Assembly: GCF_014836935.1 (NCBI RefSeq)
Contig: NZ_JACSPW010000003.1
Span: 124,001 to 188,000, forward strand
Origin: Solibacillus merdavium
Lineage (GTDB): Bacteria > Bacillota > Bacilli > Bacillales_A > Planococcaceae
Direction of reading: 5' to 3'
Length of the DNA: 64,000 nucleotides
In this document: in pieces, positions 26,025 through 35,190 of the stretch
Position numbering within the stretch: the first letter of the stretch is position 1
How the letters are laid out: each line of letters opens with the position of its first letter
Made by a program: the position numbers and the translations under genes
The notes under the pieces: model-generated
What the model saw: only the letters and a program-made list of their open reading frames with translations
What the model was told of the DNA's origin: nothing
Database searches by the model: none

Positions 26025-27386
26025 ATGTTCAAAAAGGTACTCATTGCCAATCGAGGCGAAATCGCGCGCCGTATTATCAGAACGTGTAAACGATTAGGCA
26101 TCGAAACGGTGGCAATCTATTCGGATGCTGATGCGAACAGTCTGCATGTAAAAGAGGCAACAGAAAGCTTCTGCATTGGTAAACCACCAGTAACACAAAG
26201 CTATTTAAATATAGACTCCATTTTAGATGTGGCAAAGCAAACAGGTGCTGATGCCATTCATCCAGGCTATGGCTTATTATCTGAAAATGCAACATTTGCC
26301 AAACGTGTAAAGGATGCAGGGTTAACGTTTATCGGGCCAAAGTTTGAGGTCATTCAGGCAATGGGCAGCAAAATAGAGGCACGAAAAACAATGCAGCAAG
26401 CTGGAGTGCCAATTGTGCAGGGGGTGAATGAACCAATCGCTGATACAGAGGCAGCTGCAAAAATTGCAGAGGACATTGGGTATCCGGTCATGTTAAAAGC
26501 ATCTGCAGGTGGCGGTGGAATCGGTATGCAGCTGGTCAACAATGAACAGGAGCTGCGTAAAGCGTTCGAAGGAAATCAAAAACGTGCGCAAAGCTTCTTT
26601 GGTGACGGGACTATGTTCATCGAAAAATTCATTGCAGAACCCCATCATATTGAAGTGCAGGTGCTCGCTGATGCATTTGGCAACGTTATTCCCGTCTATG
26701 AGCGTGAATGTTCTATACAGCGTCGAAATCAGAAAGTGGTAGAGGAAGCTCCTTCTCCGTTCATATCAGAAGAAACACGTAAGAAAATGCTCGATGCCGC
26801 AGTGGATGCAGCCAAACATATCGGCTATACAAATGCGGGCACGATTGAGTTTTTAGTGGACAGTGACCAAAACTTCTACTTCCTTGAGATGAATACCCGC
26901 TTACAGGTGGAACACCCGGTAACGGAAGAGATAACAGGACTGGATCTTGTTGAGCAACAGTTAAAGATGGCAAATGGTGAAAAGCTTGCCTTTACAAGAG
27001 AGGATATTCAGCAAAAAGGGCACGCGATTGAGGTGCGTATTTATGCGGAGCATCCCGTGACATTCTTCCCATCACCAGGAAAAATTACGAAACTAGTATT
27101 ACCAGAAGGAGAAGGAATTCGACATGAGGTAGCTGTTGAAACAGGAAATGATGTAACTCCTTTTTATGATCCGATGATTGGAAAGCTCATTGTGTTTGGG
27201 ACAACACGTGAGGAAGCGTGTGCAAAGTTAGCCGATGCATTGCGCAGTTATGTAGTGGAAGGTATTCAAACGAATATACCGATGTTGCTTGAAACCGTCA
27301 CACATGAGCAATTCTTAGCAGGTAGCACCACAACTAAGTTTGTAGAGGAATACTATTTACCAAAAACAACAGCAGTCGGTAAATAA
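26025..27386 (+). CDS. yngHA: Biotin carboxylase subunit of acyl-CoA carboxylase
   Basis: This 453-residue subunit carboxylates biotin using ATP and bicarbonate. The N-terminal FKKVLIANRGEIARRIIRTCKRLGI, the ATP-grasp glycine loop LKASAGGGGIGM, the active-site RECSIQRRNQKVVEEAPSP and the FLEMNTRLQVEHPVTEEITGLDLV segment are all intact. With the adjacent biotin carrier and carboxyltransferase, it forms what is most likely methylcrotonyl-CoA carboxylase, the third step of leucine breakdown. It is not the housekeeping accC context because its neighbours are catabolic. Confidence 0.9.
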   Translation: MFKKVLIANRGEIARRIIRTCKRLGIETVAIYSDADANSLHVKEATESFCIGKPPVTQSYLNIDSILDVAKQTGADAIHPGYGLLSENATFAKRVKDAGLTFIGPKFEVIQAMGSKIEARKTMQQAGVPIVQGVNEPIADTEAAAKIAEDIGYPVMLKASAGGGGIGMQLVNNEQELRKAFEGNQKRAQSFFGDGTMFIEKFIAEPHHIEVQVLADAFGNVIPVYERECSIQRRNQKVVEEAPSPFISEETRKKMLDAAVDAAKHIGYTNAGTIEFLVDSDQNFYFLEMNTRLQVEHPVTEEITGLDLVEQQLKMANGEKLAFTREDIQQKGHAIEVRIYAEHPVTFFPSPGKITKLVLPEGEGIRHEVAVETGNDVTPFYDPMIGKLIVFGTTREEACAKLADALRSYVVEGIQTNIPMLLETVTHEQFLAGSTTTKFVEEYYLPKTTAVGK

Positions 27387-27478
27387 GAAGAGAAGAGGCG
27401 CAAAAGATTGAACTTTGGCGAGATTTTATCTGCTGCGTGCCACTTCTCTACAATCTATCTTAAATGGAGGAATAATAT

Positions 27479-27691
27479 ATGACAATAGTAAAAGCGAGTA
27501 TGGCAGGAACAGTGTGGAAGATTTTGGTGAAAGAAGGCGAACAAGTAACAGCTGGTCAAGATGTTGTTATTTTGGAATCTATGAAAATGGAGATTCCCAT
27601 TGTAGCAGAAGAAGCAGGGACAGTGAAACGAATTATGGCTGCTGAAGGCGATTTTATCGATGAAGCAAACGATTTAGTTGAAATCGGATAA
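27479..27691 (+). CDS. yngHB: Biotin carboxyl carrier protein
   Basis: The 70-residue biotinyl domain protein has the attachment motif ESMKME with Lys36 as the biotinylated residue. The domain is essentially the whole protein, unlike the longer AccB. AATGGAGG lies 8 bases before the ATG. It shuttles carboxybiotin between the carboxylase and the carboxyltransferase encoded in this operon. The 92 bases before it hold no other convincing frame. Confidence 0.9.
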   Translation: MTIVKASMAGTVWKILVKEGEQVTAGQDVVILESMKMEIPIVAEEAGTVKRIMAAEGDFIDEANDLVEIG

Positions 27692-27704
27692 GGGAGTGTA
27701 TTCT

Positions 27705-28625
27705 ATGCAACTGCCGAAACAAGTGCAAATAAAAGAAGTAGGACCACGCGATGGGTTACAAAATGAAGCGACATTTATACCAACGGAAGATAAAATTCAA
27801 CTCGTTAACCGTTTAAGCGAGTCCGGGCTCAATTATATCGAAGTCACGAGTTTCGTACATCCAAAATGGATTCCACAGTTGGCAGACGCTGTAGAGGTTC
27901 TAAAAGAAATTAAGCGAAATAACGCTATTACGTATGCTGCACTTGTGCCAAACAGTAAAGGGCTAGTACGAGCACTCGATGTTGATGTCGATGAAGTGAG
28001 TATTTTCATGTCAGCAAGTGAGGGCCATAACAAATCGAATATAAACAAATCCATTGATGACACATTTCCTATATTAAAGGAAGTTGTGGATGGTGCACTA
28101 GCAGCAGGCAAGACCTTACGAGGGTATATCTCTACGGTCATTGCATGCCCCTATGACGGCGTTACAAAACCGGAACAGGTCGTATATGTGGCAGAAAAAT
28201 TGTTTGATATGGGCATATCGGAACTTTCGCTTGGAGATACGACAGGTGTGGGTGTACCGACACAGGTAGATGCGCTACTTCATGAAATGCTGCGTCACTT
28301 CAAAGCTGAAAATCTGGCGATGCATTTTCATGACACGCGTGGCACAGCTATCGCGAATGTCATGACAAGTCTGGCACATGGGATTACGAAATTTGATAGT
28401 GCAATTGGTGGGCTTGGTGGTTGTCCGTATGCTAAAGGTGCATCGGGCAATGTAGCAACCGAGGATTTATTGTATTTCTTGCATGAGATGGGCATCAAAA
28501 CAGGTGTCAGCTTGGAAAAAATCCAGCAAACAGCCCTTTATGTCGAAGGATTAATCGGCAAAAAACTATCTTCAAAGCTAGTTGCTATTGCACGAGAGGA
28601 GGGAAAATCATGCCAAATTTCGTAA
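27705..28625 (+). CDS. yngG: Hydroxymethylglutaryl-CoA lyase
   Basis: This TIM-barrel lyase of 306 residues splits HMG-CoA into acetoacetate and acetyl-CoA. VGPRDGLQNE at about residue 13 carries the metal ligand and catalytic arginine. AMHFHDTRGTAIAN provides the metal-binding histidines, and GLGGCPYAKGASGNVATEDLLY holds the signature cysteine. The start is the ATG with AGGGAG 8 bases upstream; an earlier TTG in frame is unlikely. It overlaps the next gene by 16 bases. Its acetoacetate product matches the CoA-transferase encoded upstream. Confidence 0.92.
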   Translation: MQLPKQVQIKEVGPRDGLQNEATFIPTEDKIQLVNRLSESGLNYIEVTSFVHPKWIPQLADAVEVLKEIKRNNAITYAALVPNSKGLVRALDVDVDEVSIFMSASEGHNKSNINKSIDDTFPILKEVVDGALAAGKTLRGYISTVIACPYDGVTKPEQVVYVAEKLFDMGISELSLGDTTGVGVPTQVDALLHEMLRHFKAENLAMHFHDTRGTAIANVMTSLAHGITKFDSAIGGLGGCPYAKGASGNVATEDLLYFLHEMGIKTGVSLEKIQQTALYVEGLIGKKLSSKLVAIAREEGKSCQIS

Positions 28626-29389
28626 AAGTAGAGGTGCAGGACGGGGTAGCAGTTCTCATATTTATGAGAGCAGAGGCTGCTAATGCGTTATCTGTTCAAA
28701 TGTTACATGAAATCAACGAGGCATTAGAAGCAATTCATGATGATCGTTCTATCCGTGTCGTTATTGTTACTGGAGACGGAGAAAAAGCCTTCTGTGCTGG
28801 AGCTGACCTAAAGGAACGTAAAGGGATGAATGAGGGAGAAACTCGAAAAACCATTGCACTCATTGGAAAAACGATGAATCATTTTGAAGCGCTTGCCCAA
28901 CCAGTTATCGCGGCTATTAATGGTGTTGCGTTTGGAGGAGGTCTAGAGCTCGCACTTGCCTGTGATATTCGTATAGCTAGTAATACAGCAAAAATGGGCT
29001 TGACTGAAACAGCACTTGGCATCATTCCAGGAGCAGGCGGGACACAGCGTCTTCCTCGACTAATTGGTATAGGAAAGGCAAAAGAGCTAATTTACAGTGC
29101 CCGCCGTCTATCAGCGGAGGAAGCGTATCAGTACGGGATGATCGAGCATATTGTACAGCCAGAAAAATTGCTTGAACAGGCAAAAGAGCTTGCGTACGAA
29201 ATCGCCAAAAATGCACCACTTTCACTCATACAGGCAAAAACGGCGATTAATCAAGGAATGCAGACAGATATTTCTACCGGACTCCAAATCGAATCATTGG
29301 CATATAGCCGATTACTGCAAACGGAAGACCGGCTAGAAGGATTGAAGGCTTTCCAAGAAAAACGGCCACCAGCTTACAGTGGCAAATAA
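28610..29389 (+). CDS. yngF: Enoyl-CoA hydratase (probable methylglutaconyl-CoA hydratase)
   Basis: This 259-residue crotonase-fold enzyme is in the operon slot expected for hydration of methylglutaconyl-CoA to HMG-CoA. The oxyanion-hole segments KAFCAGADLKERKGM and INGVAFGGGLELALACDIRIAS are present. The catalytic glutamates fall in the region ALGIIPGAGGTQRLPRLIG and the TEtALG segment before it. GAGGAGGG precedes the ATG, which lies inside the HMG-CoA lyase gene, indicating coupling. Specificity is inferred from context. Confidence 0.9.
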   Translation: MPNFVKVEVQDGVAVLIFMRAEAANALSVQMLHEINEALEAIHDDRSIRVVIVTGDGEKAFCAGADLKERKGMNEGETRKTIALIGKTMNHFEALAQPVIAAINGVAFGGGLELALACDIRIASNTAKMGLTETALGIIPGAGGTQRLPRLIGIGKAKELIYSARRLSAEEAYQYGMIEHIVQPEKLLEQAKELAYEIAKNAPLSLIQAKTAINQGMQTDISTGLQIESLAYSRLLQTEDRLEGLKAFQEKRPPAYSGK

Positions 29390-29405
29390 AAGGAGGATGG
29401 AAGAA

Positions 29406-30944
29406 ATGACAAAATTGACAGTTGAAAACAAACACCAAGAAATGAAGAATACTGTATTAAAGGGCGGTCATGAAAAGTATCACGAAAAAAATAAGGAACA
29501 GGGGAAATTATTTGTTCGCGAGCGTTTGGAGCTCCTCTTTGATGAAGGGCTACAAGCAGAGGATGGAACGTTTTCCAATGTGCTTGCAGGTGACCTCCCT
29601 GCAGACGGCGTCGTCACGGGAATCGGCAAAATTCATGGACGTACTGTATGTGTAATGGCAAATGACTCAACTGTAAAAGCGGGCTCTTGGGGGAAGCTAA
29701 CAGTTGAGAAAATTATTCGTATCCAGGAGACGGCTGAAAAGCTTAACGTTCCACTACTTTATTTAGTGGACTCATCAGGTGCCCGTATTACAGATCAACT
29801 GGAGATGTTTCCCGGTCGCCGAGGAGCAGGCCGCATCTTTTATAATCAGGTAAAATTATCTGGTCGTATCCCGCAAATTTGTCTATTATTCGGTCCTTCA
29901 GCAGCAGGTGGTGCGTATATTCCCGCTTTCTGTGATGTTGTAGTCATGGTGGAAGGGAATGCTTCCATGTACTTAGGCTCACCGCGTATGGCGGAGATGG
30001 TAATCGGGGAAAAGGTCGACCTTGAAACGATGGGTGGGGCAAAAATGCACTGTTCAGTTTCAGGATGTGGTGACGTACTGGCAAAAACAGAGGAAGAGGC
30101 AATTGCCTACGCAAGACAATACATCAGCTACTTCCCAGATAACTTTAAAAACAAGCCGAATTTGGAAGAGCCAAAACTGCCGAAAACTTTTGAAAAGTCG
30201 ATTGCGGAAATTATCCCAGCTAACCAAAATGCACCGTTCAATATGTATGATTTAATTGATCGTATTATTGACGAAGGCTCATTCTGTGAGGTGAAAAAGT
30301 TATTTGCTGCTGAAATCATTACAGGTTTTGCACGTATTAATGGCCAATCTGTCGGCATTATCGCCAATCAACCGCGTGTTAAAGGTGGCGTGTTATTTCA
30401 TGATTCAGCAGATAAAGCTGCAAAATTCATCAGCCTATGTGATGCATTCCACATTCCGTTAATTTTCCTAGCAGACGTGCCTGGATTTATGATAGGAACA
30501 AATGTAGAGAAGCTGGGGATTATACGCCATGGCGCGAAAATGATTTATGCGATGAGTGAGGCGTCAGTACCGAAAATTACGGTTATTGTCCGCAAGGCAT
30601 ATGGTGCTGGACTTTATGCAATGGCAGGCCCAGCATTTGAACCAGATGTTTGCATTGCATTAACAGGTGCACAAATTGCTGTAATGGGGCCGGAAGCAGC
30701 TATTAATGCGGTATATGCAAATAAAATCGCAGCCTTGCCAAAAGAAGAGCAGGCCGCATTTATCGATCAGAAGCGGGAAGAGTATCAGGAGGAAATCGAT
30801 GTGTATCGTCTGGCATCGGAGCTAATCATTGATGATGTGATTGAACCGAACGAACTGCGCAAGACACTGGAGATTCGTCTCGATGCATACAAATCAAAAG
30901 AACTGACATTCACAGAACGCAAGCATGGTGTCAGTCCGGTATAA
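29406..30944 (+). CDS. yngE: Acyl-CoA carboxylase carboxyltransferase subunit (methylcrotonyl-CoA type)
   Basis: The 512-residue carboxyltransferase has two crotonase-like halves. The N-terminal half includes VDSSGARITDQLEMFPGRRGAGRIFYNQ and FGPSAAGGAYIPAFCDVVVMV. The C-terminal half includes FLADVPGFMIGTNVEKLGIIRHGAKMIYA and KAYGAGLYAMAG. GARITDQ and the IGTNVEKLGIIRHGAKM pattern fit methylcrotonyl-CoA rather than propionyl-CoA carboxylases. I chose the ATG at 29406, 9 bases after AGGAGG. It is the last gene of the seven-gene unit and is followed by a terminator. Confidence 0.9.
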   Translation: MTKLTVENKHQEMKNTVLKGGHEKYHEKNKEQGKLFVRERLELLFDEGLQAEDGTFSNVLAGDLPADGVVTGIGKIHGRTVCVMANDSTVKAGSWGKLTVEKIIRIQETAEKLNVPLLYLVDSSGARITDQLEMFPGRRGAGRIFYNQVKLSGRIPQICLLFGPSAAGGAYIPAFCDVVVMVEGNASMYLGSPRMAEMVIGEKVDLETMGGAKMHCSVSGCGDVLAKTEEEAIAYARQYISYFPDNFKNKPNLEEPKLPKTFEKSIAEIIPANQNAPFNMYDLIDRIIDEGSFCEVKKLFAAEIITGFARINGQSVGIIANQPRVKGGVLFHDSADKAAKFISLCDAFHIPLIFLADVPGFMIGTNVEKLGIIRHGAKMIYAMSEASVPKITVIVRKAYGAGLYAMAGPAFEPDVCIALTGAQIAVMGPEAAINAVYANKIAALPKEEQAAFIDQKREEYQEEIDVYRLASELIIDDVIEPNELRKTLEIRLDAYKSKELTFTERKHGVSPV

Positions 30945-31020
30945 TCCCTATAACGGAACTAAAAAGGGCTAGTCCTTTAATCGTAAGGATTCTTAGCAGA
31001 ACAAGGTTTTCAACATTCAG

Positions 31021-31055
31021 ACGCGATTCTTCAATAAGAAGATCGCGTTTTTCCA
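31021..31055 (+). terminator. Terminator after the leucine-catabolism operon
   Basis: ACGCGAT and ATCGCGT bracket an inner TCTT/AAGA pairing and are followed by TTTTT. It lies 77 bases after the carboxyltransferase stop. Confidence 0.75.
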
Positions 31056-31241
31056 TTATAGGCCATTATTTTAGTATATAGCACGATAGTATTGAATAAC
31101 ATCCCTTTAGAAAATTACCAAAGCGTCATTCGTCTAAGAATAGCTCTTTAATTTTGCCACGAATTATAACATCCATGTCATGTAATGTAGGTAGATTATT
31201 GATAAAATGTGCCTATAATAATACATAGAGGTGTAGTTAAT

Positions 31242-31670
31242 ATGATTAATATGAATTTGAAAATGTTGCGTTTACAACATAAATTGACGCAGGAACAGGT
31301 AGCTCTTGAATTAAATGTTTCTCGCCAAGTCATTGCTAAATGGGAAAAAGGAGACTCTGTACCTGATTTAAATTTCAGTATGGCCCTCGCTAAATTTTAC
31401 AATGTCACATTAGATAATTTAGTCAATTATAAAGATGACACAACGTCAATAGCGCTTCCTCCAAAGGGAAAGCATTTTTTCGGTATAACAAAAGTAAACG
31501 AACGTGGACAAATCGTCATCCCTAAAAAGGCCCGTGAAATATTTCAGATTCAATCTGGTGATTCCCTCGTCCTTTTAGGTGATGAAGAACGAGGGCTAGC
31601 TATTGTCCCTAAGCAGATGCTCCAACAGTTTATGAATATGGTAAATGATCCATTTGATCAGGAGGAATGA
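31242..31670 (+). CDS. XRE-type HTH regulator fused to an AbrB/SpoVT domain
   Basis: The 142-residue protein has an N-terminal Cro/CI HTH (about residues 5-60: LKMLRLQHKLTQEQVALELNVSRQVIAKWEKGDSVPDL). It also has a C-terminal swapped-hairpin AbrB-like DNA-binding domain (FFGITKVNERGQIVIPKKAREIFQIQSGDSLVLLGDEERGLAIV). Two DNA-binding domains in one chain suggest binding to a composite operator. AGAGGTG lies 8 bases before the ATG; an 11-codon longer frame has no such site. Its stop overlaps the ABC ATPase start, so it is the local regulator of that exporter. Confidence 0.85.
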   Translation: MINMNLKMLRLQHKLTQEQVALELNVSRQVIAKWEKGDSVPDLNFSMALAKFYNVTLDNLVNYKDDTTSIALPPKGKHFFGITKVNERGQIVIPKKAREIFQIQSGDSLVLLGDEERGLAIVPKQMLQQFMNMVNDPFDQEE

Positions 31671-32404
31671 AATTGACTAATGCAATTGAGATTCAGCAAT
31701 TATCCAAACAATATAAAACGAAAGTAGCATTACATCCGTTGACACTCTCCATACCAGAAGGACAGTTATTTGGTTTACTCGGTGTCAATGGTGCAGGTAA
31801 AACAACTTTAATCAAAATTCTTACAGGTCTTCTAAAACCCTCTTCTGGAACCGCGCATATACTTGGCCATTCTCTTTCTAAAGAAGATTCAGCTATCCAT
31901 TCAATAATCGCTGTCTCACCTCAAGAAACTGCAATTGCTCCAAACTTAACGGTACGTGAAAATTTGCTCTTAATGGCGCGTATACACGGTTTTTCTAAAT
32001 TACAAGCTACAGCTAAAGTAGATGAGATGATTGCACAATTTTCTCTCGAACCGTTTGAAAAGGAACGAGGGAAGACCTTATCTGGTGGATGGCAACGTAA
32101 ACTGAGTATCTCAATGGCATTAATTTTAGAACCACGGATATTATTTCTAGACGAACCCACACTTGGACTTGATATTATTAGTAGACAAGAGCTCTGGACG
32201 ATGATACAGAAACTAAAAGGCTCTACAACGATAGTACTAACAACACACTATTTAGAAGAAGCCGTAGAACTTTGTGATCGCATATGCATCTTGAAAGACG
32301 GTTATATGAAGGCGGTTGGTACAGTAGATGAACTCATAGATCAATCAAAGCAATCCACCTTTAAAGATGCGTTTGTCCATTTTGTCACTGGAGGTGAATC
32401 ATAA
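31667..32404 (+). CDS. ABC transporter ATP-binding protein
   Basis: This is a 245-residue ATPase of the ABC-2 export type. Walker A is GVNGAGKTTLIKILTGLL, the signature motif is LSGGWQRKLSI, Walker B is RILFLDEPTLGLDI, and the switch histidine is in TTHYLEEA. It follows the HTH-AbrB regulator with a 4-base overlap, and the permease follows with an overlapping TAATG. The trio is a common self-regulated efflux unit in Bacilli; the substrate is unknown. Confidence 0.92.
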   Translation: MKLTNAIEIQQLSKQYKTKVALHPLTLSIPEGQLFGLLGVNGAGKTTLIKILTGLLKPSSGTAHILGHSLSKEDSAIHSIIAVSPQETAIAPNLTVRENLLLMARIHGFSKLQATAKVDEMIAQFSLEPFEKERGKTLSGGWQRKLSISMALILEPRILFLDEPTLGLDIISRQELWTMIQKLKGSTTIVLTTHYLEEAVELCDRICILKDGYMKAVGTVDELIDQSKQSTFKDAFVHFVTGGES

Positions 32405-33135
32405 TGCGGTCCTATATATTTGCTGGTCGTGTTACAAAAGAAGTTTTACGTGACCCGATTTCTCTCTTTTTCGGTATTGTGTTTCCCATTATTTTATTAC
32501 TACTTCTAAATACAATTAACCGAAATGTACCAAAAAATTTATTTAGCATTGATGTACTCACACCAGGTATAGCCGTATTTAGTTTATCCTTTATTGCATT
32601 ATTTGCAGCACAAACGTTATCAAAAGATCGCACCAGTGCCTATTTAGCACGGTTGCTTACAACACCAATGACTGCAACCGATTTTATTCTCGGATATTCC
32701 ATTCCGCTTGCAGCAATCGCTTTTATACAAAGTATTATTTGTTTCATTACAGCCTATTTTATGGGCTTTACCATTACACTACACATCTTGCTCGCATTAA
32801 TCTGCCTTCTATTCGCATCTTTTATCTTCATAGGAATTGGTTTAATATGCGGGATCTTACTAAGTGAAAAGGCAGCAGTCGGGTTATGTGGAGCACTATT
32901 AACAAACTTAACAGCATTGTTATCTGGCGCCTGGTTTGATTTAAGTCTAATTGGTGGTACATTTGAAAAAATTGCCTACATACTTCCATTTGTCCATATC
33001 GTTGACTTAGTAAGGGCGCTTTTGGCAAACGATTATAGTGCCACATTACCTCATCTTTACATTGTCATTGTCTATACGGTTATTATTTACGGATTAGCCA
33101 TTTTCTTTTTCCGTCGTCAAACAATTGAAGATTAA
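32404..33135 (+). CDS. ABC-2 type transporter permease
   Basis: The 243-residue membrane protein has about six helices and the ABC-2 pattern: an N-terminal segment (RVTKEVLRDPISLFFGIVFPIILLLLL), a large loop, then five clustered helices ending in a basic C-terminus (FFFRRQTIED). It pairs with the preceding ATPase. The substrate is unknown; drugs, peptides or lipids are typical for this class. Confidence 0.88.
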   Translation: MRSYIFAGRVTKEVLRDPISLFFGIVFPIILLLLLNTINRNVPKNLFSIDVLTPGIAVFSLSFIALFAAQTLSKDRTSAYLARLLTTPMTATDFILGYSIPLAAIAFIQSIICFITAYFMGFTITLHILLALICLLFASFIFIGIGLICGILLSEKAAVGLCGALLTNLTALLSGAWFDLSLIGGTFEKIAYILPFVHIVDLVRALLANDYSATLPHLYIVIVYTVIIYGLAIFFFRRQTIED

Positions 33136-33253
33136 TCTATCTCTTCTATCATTAAATTCTATTTACAGAAAAGTTAGATTTTAATGTACTCTTGTAAAAT
33201 TAATGGTAAAATAAAAAGTGTTAATTAATTGGGATTGGAGGTAACAATTCACA

Positions 33254-33544
33254 ATGTCAGCTAAAAAACACTCTTGGAAAAGTTATTTATTTTTAATATC
33301 AAGTGTATTAGTAACAGCAGCTATGTTTCTATTTGATCCAATAGCTAGAGCAAGTTCTGAAACACTTACGCCAGTGATTCTAGCATTTATTGGTCTTGGC
33401 ACAATTTGTTCTATTGTGTTGGCTATTTTCTGTTTCTCTACTTCAAATGAAAAAAAAACTTTACCAATATTGGGTTTGCTTTTTACTAGTTTAAATGTTA
33501 GTATAATCGTTTTCTTCTTATGGTTTGGTGCAAATATAGCATAG
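33254..33544 (+). CDS. Small three-helix membrane protein, unknown
   Basis: This encodes 96 residues with three hydrophobic segments (about 12-30, 37-59 and 68-93) and short basic ends. It has GGAGG 9 bases before the ATG, so it is likely translated. I do not recognise the family. The gene stands between the ABC exporter and a broken thioredoxin gene and appears monocistronic. Confidence 0.6.
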   Translation: MSAKKHSWKSYLFLISSVLVTAAMFLFDPIARASSETLTPVILAFIGLGTICSIVLAIFCFSTSNEKKTLPILGLLFTSLNVSIIVFFLWFGANIA

Positions 33545-33599
33545 AAAGGAAAGCTAGGGAGTTACCCTTATTTTAATTGAACGAATAAAAAGTCAGCAT

Positions 33600-34200
33600 G
33601 TGTTGCTCGTTCAATTTTTCCTGCTCATGTGGTTAGACGGCTTTATTTCAAGCTTTACGCTTTTTCATGGTGCCGTATTACTAACTGTTTATTTTAGAAC
33701 GAAGCATGCTCAGTATTTAGCAGGTGCTGAACTTTTAAGCTTAGTTGCAATCATGCTGATGGATGTTGAAGAAAACATAAACACAACGACCCGTGCAGTG
33801 ATTGATTTGCCGACTACAACGGGTGAGCAATATCGCCTGTCTGACCAGGAAAAATCTTTAACTGTTGTTAATTTTTTTGCAACGTGGTGCCCGCCATGTA
33901 AAGCAGAGATGCCGCAAGTTTTGCTGAAAACTTGCCTAAGGGGTTGCTTTACTTGGTATCAATTTAACGGCACGTGACAACGGTGAAAAAGCACTCGCAG
34001 ACTTTATGGGAACCTACAGCGTGACATATCCAATCTTAAGGGACGAGGATGATGCAGTAGGAACAGCTTTCCAAGTAAAATCTATTCCTGCGACGGTAGT
34101 GCTTAATGCACAGGGGGAAGAGCTTGAACGGATTGTGGGACCGGTAAGTGAAGAAGGATTACGCCAATTATTGAGAAAATATCATCCATTATTGAAATGA
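33600..34200 (+). pseudogene. Frameshifted TlpA/ResA-like thioredoxin with membrane N-terminus
   Basis: The first part (33600-33977) encodes a membrane segment and then a thioredoxin domain start with the active site ATWCPPCKAEMPQV. It runs out of frame at about 33920. The continuing thioredoxin sequence is in a third frame: AENLPKG is readable at about 33926-33946 and ALLGINLTARDNG from about 33946. It then continues as 34006-34200 (SIPATVVLNAQGEELERIVGPV). At least two indels are needed to restore one chain, one of them the loss of a G in a run near 33940. The gene is therefore almost certainly inactive. The start is uncertain. Confidence 0.8.
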
Positions 34201-34324
34201 TGTCACTTGTATAAGCTCACACCAATCTATCATTCGAAAAAGAAATTACAAATGGGTATCATGAAAGACCACGAGAATTAAAGGTAGATAAATATATTGA
34301 TATAACAAACAAAAAATAGTCATG

Positions 34325-34356
34325 AAAAAGCCGCGGAACTTAGCGGCTTTTATTTA
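34325..34356 (+). terminator. Terminator after the thioredoxin-like pseudogene
   Basis: AAAAGCCGC (34325-34333) and GCGGCTTTT (34343-34351) form a perfect 9-bp stem followed by TATTTAT. The surrounding 290 bases hold no other feature apart from an AT-rich stretch upstream of the nosL-like gene. Confidence 0.8.
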
Positions 34357-34491
34357 TGGGATATTTTATACCTGCATGGGTATTATAAAAACTTCACAAT
34401 TAGCACAAAATATTGTGATTACTTTGTCAAAAATAATATTAAAATCAGGTGTTATTATAATAATCGTACTATAAGAAACGGAGTGACGAAT

Positions 34492-35130
34492 GTGTTTAAA
34501 AAGATACTTTTAGCAGGAACTATCACAATGTTATTAACAGCTTGCAATCAAACTGAAGAGAAGAATGAGTCAACAGTTTCCAATCAGGAATCTGCACAGC
34601 AGCAGGAAGTTGAACAAATTGCCGAGAAGGATTGGACGCAGGATGCACGTTTGCAAGAGCCTACAGAAGATACGGTATGTGCGATGTGTAATATGAAAGT
34701 TTATACAAAAGATCAAGAGATGGGCGTCTTTTCAGCTCAGGCAATTAAAGAGGACGGTTCCATTGCATTTTATGATGATATCGGTTGTTTACTGAACGCA
34801 GAATTTGCCAACGTAGAAGTAAATGAAAAATTTGTACGTGATTACAATACATTGAATTGGTTTAATGTAGAGCAAGCGTATATTGTCAAAACAAAGTTAA
34901 AATCACCGATGAACTGGGGATATATTTTCTTTAAATATGAAGATGATGCAAAAACGTATATCGATGAAAATGAAGGCTCGGAATTGACTTCCTATACAAA
35001 AGTACGTCAACAAGCTTTAGAACGCCGTAAAGCAAAAATGAAAGCGGGAGAGAATGTGGATAAACATGATCCTGAAGACGGTCATGTGCATCATGAAGGA
35101 GAAAAACAACAGCACAATGATGGTGATTAA
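34492..35130 (+). CDS. NosL-like copper-binding lipoprotein with His-rich tail
   Basis: The 212-residue lipoprotein starts at GTG with GGAGTGA 5 bases upstream; the signal peptide ends LTAC (Cys18). The NosL-type motif CAMCNM has Cys63 and Cys66, and later FYDDIGCLLNAEF and MNWGYIFFKYEDDAKTYI match NosL. NosL delivers Cu(I) to nitrous oxide reductase. The C-terminus is unusual: an acidic, histidine-rich tail (HDPEDGHVHHEGEKQQHNDG) that could bind extra metal. It is one of two NosL homologues in this cluster, and about 50 residues longer than the other. Confidence 0.85.
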   Translation: MFKKILLAGTITMLLTACNQTEEKNESTVSNQESAQQQEVEQIAEKDWTQDARLQEPTEDTVCAMCNMKVYTKDQEMGVFSAQAIKEDGSIAFYDDIGCLLNAEFANVEVNEKFVRDYNTLNWFNVEQAYIVKTKLKSPMNWGYIFFKYEDDAKTYIDENEGSELTSYTKVRQQALERRKAKMKAGENVDKHDPEDGHVHHEGEKQQHNDGD

Positions 35131-35190
35131 TGAGCAGGTGATATGTCTGAAAGCGACTAATCTCTGTAAATACACCATAAATAGAGGTGC

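Noticed and set aside
27415-27645. 76-codon frame overlapping the biotin carrier
   Set aside because: It overlaps the biotin carrier gene out of frame and has no ribosome site. The 70-residue frame carries the ESMKME biotin motif and is clearly the real gene.
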